Positions 31,901-40,900 of a DNA stretch of 64,000 bases are shown here, piece by piece. The DNA is from Primula veris (taxonomy: Eukaryota; Streptophyta; Magnoliopsida; Ericales; Primulaceae), in assembly GCA_963682055.1 (NCBI GenBank), contig OY821742.1, positions 991,316-1,055,315 of the forward strand, written 5' to 3'. The notes beneath the pieces are model-generated. The model was not told the DNA's origin, ran no database searches, and saw only the letters and a list, made by a program, of their open reading frames with translations. Position 1 is the first letter of the stretch. Each line of letters opens with the position of its first letter. Made by a program: the position numbers and the translations under genes.

Positions 31901-34900
31901 CTGCTAACTCTTCGGATTCCCGTTTTGGAAGGTTATCGCCGAGGAGGAAGTAATGCTCCTCGTCCATATCAGGGATATACACCTTCCTAAGTGTTTCTCC
32001 TACTTGTTCTTCAACAACCCTCTCGGTTTTGGATATTTGGTTGATCATCTTCTTTGTGCTGGTGGGTTGTTCGACAACGATCAGCCGTTTTTGAAGGGCT
32101 GCGGTAATGTCTTCACAGCGTCTTGAATCTTCTTGACATCCTCTGGCTGTCTCGATCTCTCCCCTGTCATTTGGGTATTTGACTTTTTGGTGGTAGGTCG
32201 AGGGTATGGCCCGCATGGCATGCAGCCAAGGTCGGCCCAAAATTGCGTTGTGGCCGGAGTTGTCGTTGACTACTAAGAACTCCACGGGAACTGAAACGGA
32301 TCCAGTGGTGACATTGAGGACGATCTTACCCAAAGGTTTAGTCGTCTCGGAGATGAACCCGATCAATGTGACATCGGTAGGCTGGAGATCTTGTAGCTTG
32401 AGTTCCATCTTGTCGAAGAGCTCTCTGTACATGATGTCACAAGAGGCTCCTTGGTCGATAAGCACCCTGCTAACCGTGTCGAGGCCGATTTGAACTCGGA
32501 GATTAATGGCGTCCCCATGAGGATAAATCACCCCTTCCTCGTCAAGACCCGAGAAGGAAATGGGTGGATGTCTTCGGGGCGTGCATTGTCTTTTAGAAGT
32601 CAATGCTTGTGATGCCTTGGCTACCTGGCCGAAGTGCGCCAGTTGCCGTTGTCGTGATCGTTCTCCACCTGTTCCCTTGGGTCGTGACATGTGAACGACG
32701 TTGATCGTTTTGCCCTGCCGGTTGTCGGCTCCTTCGATGGCCAGTTGTTTGCCTTTAATCCCCGCGCCTTTGATGAACTTGGCTAGGTATCCCGCATCAC
32801 CCCACAGGTTCATTTTCCATCGCAGGTTTCGGCAATGCTCGGTGAGGTGGCCGTGATCCTCGTGATATGTGCAGAAAAGCTTGGAGTCTCTCATATTGGG
32901 GGGAGAAATAATCGGTTATGGTCGGGAGTACCAACTTTCCCTGCATATATCCTTTAGGATATCTTCAGCGGACATGTTGAAAGTGTATCGTAGTTCGACC
33001 GGTTCGAAGAGATTTCGGCGTTCCCTCTCTTGGAACCGACCTTGTTGGAGCGGTTTGGGGGGCATTGGATAAGCGAGTTGGAGAGGTTTATGTTCGTTGA
33101 TCGGTGTTGGGTATGCGATCTGGAGCGGTTTGGGCTCAGGTTCTCGTTGTCGCTCTATCCTCTTATGGACCTCGGGACCTTTATCCTTCCTGGTCGGTTT
33201 GAATGCCTCTTCCTGGTTGTTCCTGGCTCTTTTGCGACCCACCTGTGCTTCCCGAACCATTTCTCTTCTTGGTAGGGTTCGGTTGAGGAAACACAGTTCA
33301 TCATTTTTATCAGTGAGGTGGGTGCAGTAGGCCAGCAGAGAATCCGTGGTCGGGAAGTCTTTGCCTATGAACTTCCTTCTCGCCCAATAGCCATTAGGGA
33401 TGGAGTTGATAAAGTTCTGGATGGCTATATTATTGGCGTACTGTGGAATCTGGTTTGCTACGTCGATGAAACGTATGCAATAGTCGTTGAGCCTTTCATT
33501 CGACATCATCGTCATTTTCAGAAGGGTTTCGATGCTAACCTTCTTTTTCCTATGAGCAGCGTATCGGGTGGAGTACGCTCTTAGCAGCTCTGCCCAGTCT
33601 CTTATGGAGCCCCGTGGTAAGTTGTGATACCACGACGAGGCCTCTTGGCCCAGGCTGTTTTTGAAAAATTTGCACATGAGTGCATGGTCATCGCTCCACA
33701 ATTCCATCTTCGTATTGTAGTGCCTTAGATGGTCGATAGGACAACTCCTTCCATCATAAAGCCTGAATTCCGGGATGACGAACCCCGCCGGATTGCGATA
33801 TCGCGTGATCTGTTCGGCACATGGGGTTTCTTGGCATACGTTCCATGCCTGTTAGAACGCGTCATCCGAGGCTTGGTAGGGGGGGTATCCCCCCTGATGG
33901 GGTGGTGGGCCATATCCTTTCCTGGTCACGTGCAAGTGATATCTATCGTCCTTCGTGTGGGTGTCGAGGACACGTTCCCTATGAGTGTTTGGGTGGGCGA
34001 TTATCGGAGGGATCATCTCTGGGACATTGCCCCCTTGATGGGGCACTCTTGTATCGGTTCGTCTACCTGTTGCTTCCAGGGCGGCCCTGTAAGCTGAATC
34101 TTCCGCTTCACGGCATAGATCTTTGTCCGTATTGGCAAGTTGGGTAATTGGCAATGCGATGCCGGCTGCTGTCATGGCCGTCATGCATGCCGCCAATTGA
34201 ACTTGCAGCTGGGCGTAGTTCCTTTCATCGGCGAATGGAACGTGTTGTACTTCCACCGTGGGTGGTGTAATTATCCTCGGCGGAAGAGTCGGTAGTCGGG
34301 ACAACTGTTCGAGTACATGATCCCCTTGCATACCATATCGGTGAGCTTCGTTCGTTTGTAAACGAGCACCGGAATTGACCGAGGCTGTTGGCAAAGGGAC
34401 TCTTGAGCTCGGCCCTGCTTGGGATCCGGGTAGGCGTCTTCGTGCACGCCTTAATACGGGCATGACTTGTTCGTCATCCGAAGACGAGGAATGTTCGTCA
34501 ACAATCCCTTCAAGTTGTTGGGGTTGTTCTTGGTTGATATTGGAGGTTGTTGGTTGGTTTCCGGACTGGATAGCGTCATATCTGTCACGGATGGCGAGTA
34601 GATCGTCGAGGTCTTGTTGGCTAATTTGCGCGTTTTGGTTATTGGTTTCTACTATCTCGGGATGGGTTTCTTCTACATTGGTCACCATTGTCGCTCGTCT
34701 GGTAGAGTATTGGTATTCGAATTCTAAACTAGTTGGGAACTAGATGATTCCCGGAGACGGCGCCATTTGATAAAGCCATAACTTTGGTCGGTCGCGTTAG
34801 GCTTTTCAACAATAATATAATGGTAAGTTTAATGCAAATAATGAACAATTCTTGAATTTATTTATTGATCGGATTATTACACTTGCTCGGATTATTATAC

Positions 34901-37900
34901 TTGCTCGGATTATTACTTATTTATTACAACTGTGCTCGGTTTGACTATTTTATCTCTTATCTTGGTCGATCTCCTTGTTCTTCGATACTCGGCTCTTTCA
35001 CTGTTCGGTTTCTTTCTTAATGGGCTAAGCTTTGACTAGTTTCTCTCTTTTCTCAACTTCTCTCTATAATTTTTGAATAGATTTTCTGGTCCCTTTTTAT
35101 GAGGGGTAGTTGGCTATTTATAGGCAATTATGCCTTTTAGGATGTTGACAAATGTCTCCATCACAGAAGGTTTTCAGACATGGGTCCCTAGTTAAGTGGG
35201 CTTGGGCTTTTAGTAGTATCCACCTTTATTTATCATGAAAGGCATGTGTTGACCCATTTAAGCGTTGGATACCCATTTATGAAGTATGGGTTGATTACTA
35301 CCCGAATAGGATATCCGGGTCTAATTTTTATGTTCTATCAATGACCAAAATACACTTGTCGTTAAAAGAAGTTAATAGAATTTAGTCACTTGCAGGTACG
35401 TGTCGTTCATTTTGTGAAAAAATTGACGGATGAGGTACAAAACAGGGCTCGAAAATGAACAAAGTAGAATAGAAGGGAGAAAATTAAATTTTTGATAAAA
35501 TACAGGGTAGTAAACTGTTCATATCCCCATATTTGACTGTAGCTAAGTTTACTTTTTTTTTTTTACAGTAAAATGGTAGAAGTAGCATTTTACTGTAAAT
35601 TCATGTATGAGTTGGGTCCACTTATCTCTCTCCTCTTTTCATTTGAGGTTACAATAATTGCTTCATTATTGGTCTTTCATTAAAAATTTGACGATGACAT
35701 TCATTATTACTTATTAACATTGATCAAAATAACTTATGAGTTATTAATTTCGGTTTTTACCTAAAAACAATCATTTTATTTATTTTATGCAATGCTACTT
35801 ATTTGTATCATTAAAAAAAAATCGTTTTTTTTTTCATAATCATGTATAAAGGAGTGACTATTGTATTAATGTTTTATCGATGTGTATTTTTGATGATCTG
35901 CTGTGAGAAATCGTATTTAGAGAATTTGTAAAATACATATTTAGATGTTCTGGTGTAAGAGATATATATTTAAATGTAGTGTAAAACAGATATAAGTGGT
36001 TTGATGATGTAAAACAGATGATCAATTTAGAATATCTGCTGCAAATGCTCATGTTATCAACTGAATTGTGTGTAAAATGTTGCTAAATAAAGTTTCTAGT
36101 TCAACGTTATATCGTTTGATTAAATATTGACATTCATATTTATTAAACCAAAACACCTATCTGTCAAGTCTTTTATTCCCCTGAAGTTACTAAAAGATAC
36201 TAATTTTCAACGTGTTCGATTTTGTTTTGTATCTCTCTTTTTGCTACAAGTTCTTTCTTTTTACAGCTTTTCACTTTGGGAATATACTCTCATGCATTCA
36301 CAATTGATAAAAATTAAAAATGTAGATTTTCCTCACCATCAATATATGTCAATTTTTTTATTGGATATATATGGTTGACACACGAATTGAGGCTTAATGT
36401 GTTAAAATGACATTTTACATCTTTTACGTACTTACTTTGTTCAGATACATAGTCGAAGAAATTGATTATAGAAGAAGAAAGATGCGAGTAAATGACGGTT
36501 CATTGAATAACTCAAATTATGTCGAAAGATTTACCTCTGCCTCCAATTATAATTTAGGTGTTATTGCTCAATTCGTGGTTGTGTTTCTAAATTGTGACGA
36601 GCCAGTGAAGTCCAATCTTTATATGAGCATTGTGGGTGAGTAAACTTTAATTTTTATTAAGGTATATCTGTTTACTCTATGAAGACCAGTGTTTTAAAAA
36701 AGTGAAATCTTAGCTAATTTTTGTTGTTGTAAGCTCTATGATAAAACCATAAAAAGTGTAAGCTTTTTAAAGTTTTGAATAGAGTTTTTAAAGCTTTATC
36801 TGAGCATTGATGATGCATACCTTCCGTTTTCATTTTTCAGGTTAGATTTACAGGTTTTCAAAACGAAAATATACATGGTGGATCTAATTTTAGAAGTTTA
36901 GAAAAGAAAATTTGAGAATAAAGGAATATATGTACTTGGAATATATTTTCCAGTCATAGAAAATTGGGGTTATTGTAAACTGGAATTTGGTACAGTTTCA
37001 TTTTGTTTTTCACCTTGGTGGGGGAAATTCGGAAGTGGGACACAGTTTTAAATTCAATATTATTAGTATGACCTACAAACAAATGTATAAATACCTACGG
37101 AAATTATGACAGTTTTTTTTGTGACGAGCCTATTAGCTACGGGTTTGTGACAGAAAAGTGAATTTGTAGTGACATAAAAGTCATTTTGTGAAATATTTGT
37201 GACATGATTTGACTCTTAGAGAATCAACATTATTTTGTAGTATGAACAAGTTTTAAAGAAATGTATCTTTTTGGAACAAATGATACCATATGTGTGTGAA
37301 ATGGAATCAAATTTAAAACTATTTGCGTACATGTTTAGAATAAAGAGTAAAATATGTGTTTTGTAGTAAAATATGTGTGACTCATGGTTATCATGAAATA
37401 GATAAAAGTTTCTTAGATAGACCATTGAAAAATGCTCTTATTATGGTGCGCTTTATGCCTTTTACTTGTTGTTTCAAATACATCATACCCCTTGCACTTT
37501 TGTTTTGTGAAAAGGTCAGGTAAAAGGACAATATTTATATGTAATGATGGGTGAAGTTACAGCGGTAGATATAGCGGACACATGTACGGTAGCAGACGTA
37601 GTCCCGATCATGCCACGGCTCAAACGTGGCATAGCTGATGCACAGAACTATACCTACAAAGATTTGAAACGTGGCATAGATGATGCACATGACTATACCT
37701 ACGAAGATGTCCGTAAAGCCATGGCTTATGGTTTTGAGATGCTTCTTTCGCAGCAGCTCCAAGGTACTCCAACAAAAGCCTATTATTCGTGTTTTAGTTT
37801 AATACCTAAAGTTTCTTTTTTGACCCATATTCACGCCTATGTAATATATACAATAACACACCACTAATGCACTAACTAAAAATGATTTAAGAAGGGGGTT

Positions 37901-40900
37901 TTATAGATTTAGTACACCGAACTATATGATTTTAACGATTTGGGTATTCATCTTTCAAATTTTTCAATTTGGATACCACACTATAATAACTTTCCAATTT
38001 AGCTACCACCGTCTAAATAAATCACGGAATCATGCCACGTGACATTTGATAAACGTTAATTTGAGAGGGTAATTTGATAATTTTGCACAAAAATATGTCA
38101 TACTAGAAAAACGTTTTTCCCAATTTCACATATAACAAAAAATTGGATTATGTGTTTTTCTTTCTTATTCTCATTTTCAATGTTTTGCAGATCCAACGGG
38201 GCTTCAATACCAAATAGATGAGATAAGGGGTAAGAAATTTCATTTAAATACATACACACAAAAAGGAAGAGATAACCTGTCCAACATCTAGCATAGCTAT
38301 GATTTATAATGTTTTGCATTTTCATTTTCTTTTTTAATGTTTTGCAGATTTTCAATGTTCTTTTCTTTTCTTTCTTATTCTCATTTTAAATGTATTGCAG
38401 ATTCAATGCGGCTTCAAAACCTAATCTATACGATAAGGGGTAAGAAATTTCATTTAAATACATACACACAAAAAGGAAGAGATGACTTGTCCAACATCTA
38501 GCACAGCTATGATTTATAATTTTTGCATTTTCATTTTTATTTTCAATGTTATGCATTTTGTCAATGTTCTTTTCTTTTCTTTCTTATTCTCATTTTAAAT
38601 GTATTGCAGAGTCAATGCGGCTTCAAAAACTAATATATTCGATAGAGGGTAAGAAATTTCATTTAAATACATGCATATAAAAAGGAAGAGATAACTTGTC
38701 CAACATCTAGCACAGCTATGATTTATAATGTTTTGCATTTTCATTTTCATTTTCATTTTCATTTTCAATGTTATGCATTTTGTCAATGTTCTTTTCTTTC
38801 TTATTCTTATTTTAAATGTATTGCAGATTCAATGTGGCTTCTAATCCTATTCCACTCTATAACAACGAGTAAGCAATTTCATTTCATACATGTCAATGAC
38901 TCAATTGCGTATTGCTTTGGTCCAATCGTGTTGGCTTCACAAGTGATTTTTCAATATGAATCTAAAAACTAACAGAGTTTTGGTATCCCAAACAAGTTTT
39001 AACACGTGAAACACAGACCCTGATTACCATTTTAGAGCCCCAAAAACCGACTTATTTTAATTCCAGAAATTCTTCTTATGTATAATTGTTTTCCTAATTC
39101 TCGGTTACAATTGTAAGTTTAAAGATTTGGTTCATTATAGGCCTATGTTCGAACCTCCCTTTACACATCTTTTTTGCTTACTTTTTACAAAACTAATTGT
39201 ATAAGTGAAACCCATAGTTTGAACTTATATTTTTTTAGGTTTTATATATTAAATGTCGACGGAAAATGTATACTTTAAAAAAAAATAATAACATACTTGT
39301 TCTTTCTTTTTTTTTCCCCTAATATGATTTTGATTTCGGATTTTTTTTTGATAAAATTTGTATAAGATATTACTTTTGATTATTGTATACTTGATTATGT
39401 TTACTCAGTTTATCGCATTTTGATAAATTTGAGATAAACATTTTGCTATTTATTTATCTTTTATATCTTTAAATTTAATGCTATTTTACTACGCAAAATG
39501 CCCTATTTTTTTTTTAATGGGCTACAGCCCCAAAACACTAACTGTACTGTATCTTCATTTAAATTCAGTGAAAATGCAACATGAGTGACACACATGCATG
39601 ATACCAAATTGAGAGGGCACCGAAATTAAAAAAAAAATGAAAATGAAATCTCCAAAAGATAAATTTAAAATACATTACTTGGATCAAAGTTTTGACAACT
39701 AAAACTAAAACTAAAACTAAAACTAAAACTAAATACGATATAAGGATAAAAGATATCTGATTTTCGAACTTGAAAAACAAGGGTACAAACTTCTAGTTTA
39801 GACAAGCAAACCATACTAAGTTTGTCCATGTTCCTTATTGTCACTTGGCAATATATAACACATTCATTTACCATAATCATTATACCTTTTTCTTTTTCAA
39901 GTCTTTGTTATTTAAATGTTTCAGTTGCAAACCAGTTGTAACTAAAAGTATAACTGAAAACTTCTTATGAAATATAACAGAAGAGAATTTAAACAACACT
40001 CAAAAGTAAGTTGATGAAGTTCGATCTAAAGCTTAATTATGCTTATATTTACATCTCTGAAACACTCACTCAATATTTATTAATATTGTTAAATTTAAAA
40101 TTGTAAAACTCAAGACTTACCATATTATGAATCCTCTCACAATTGTGCCTAATCAACTATCAATGTCATATCACCTTCTGTATTTTGAGTGTTCAGCTCT
40201 CTATAGACCCTCATATAAACTCTCTTGTGTATTTTCATATCTAAATTTCAGAAATGTTAAATTTAAGAATTCATTCATATAGTACTAATCTTGAATTATG
40301 TGATTAAATTTTGCAAAATTAAATTCATAAATACGAAAATTTTACGAGTCAAATTTACACGTATTTTCGTATGTAACGCTTACGTAAAATGGGGGGATTT
40401 TGTAAAAAAAGACATCTAATACTACGTCTTTATAGGAATATCTATAGCAATTAAAAAGATTTCAGTTTATCAAGGAATTACTTCATAAATACTACTTTCT
40501 TCATCTTCATGATTTTTGACTTTTCACATCTTTCGAACTTGATCTGCAGTCTAACATATATATCATATCTACGAACAAAATTTTGACCGCCGTTTATCTC
40601 ATGGAACCGAGTCGCAACTGTCTTGTATTTTGACAAGTACTTAATAGATAAGTACAGTAACAACTGCATATTTGATAATTCAATCACTCTTAATTTTACC
40701 ACAGCTGCAATAACAAATAGAGGGATAATTAGAGCATCGAAGATAGGACCTAACAATTTCATTTATGGTTTTTACTTTTTAGTAGATGATCGAAGAGTTT
40801 CTCTCAGTTCAGGTTCTTTCATAATTTAGAACATAATTTACTGGACATTTGGTCTGCTTGGTGAAATACAATTTTTTAGCATTTGTTTTAGAAACATAGG

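Larger units (their letters stand above)
18085..35340 (-). mobile_element. Complete Ty3/gypsy element, Tat/Ogre/Retand-like, with an antisense gene array
   Basis: The element is 17,256 bp, flanked by ATGAC. Reading on the minus strand: 5' LTR (34768-35340), PBS (34748-34765), gag (34688 down), protease-RT-RNase H-second RNase H, integrase (to 28768), a 48-bp minisatellite (27900-28600), then about 9 kb of DNA coding on the opposite strand, the polypurine tract and 3' LTR (18085-18657). A second, archaeal-type RNase H between RT/RNase H and integrase, extra ORFs and a tandem-repeat 3' region are known traits of the Tat lineage. The two 573-bp LTRs differ at 7 positions by eye. Gag-pol has four in-frame stops and one frameshift, so this copy is not autonomous. 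Confidence 0.95.
17655..36050. repeat. Foldback MITE-like element split by the gypsy insertion
   Basis: Left end GAGCATTTGAAGCAGC and the reverse complement of the right end, GAGCATTTGCAGCAGA, agree. Inner arms are complementary too: ATTTTGTACCTCATCCATCAA (17886-17906) against TTGACGGATGAGGTACAAAA (35422-35441), and GGGGATATGAACA (17782-17794) against TGTTCATATCCCC (35517-35529). Removing the gypsy element and one TSD leaves about 1.1 kb. The gypsy element therefore landed inside a pre-existing foldback element in intron 1 of gene B. Confidence 0.6.

Noticed and set aside
34375..34743. Plus-strand ORF opposite gypsy gag
   Set aside because: Antisense to a recognisable gag frame; Ser/Trp-rich shadow frame.
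36680..36850. Possible second GTTTTAAA foldback element in gene B intron 2
   Set aside because: Only the ACCAGTGTTTTAAA word resembles the 12065-12527 element; no matching opposite end was found.
40478..40829. Frames on both strands in the intron of gene B
   Set aside because: Moderate length but no recognisable domain and they lie wholly inside an intron of a coherent gene model.
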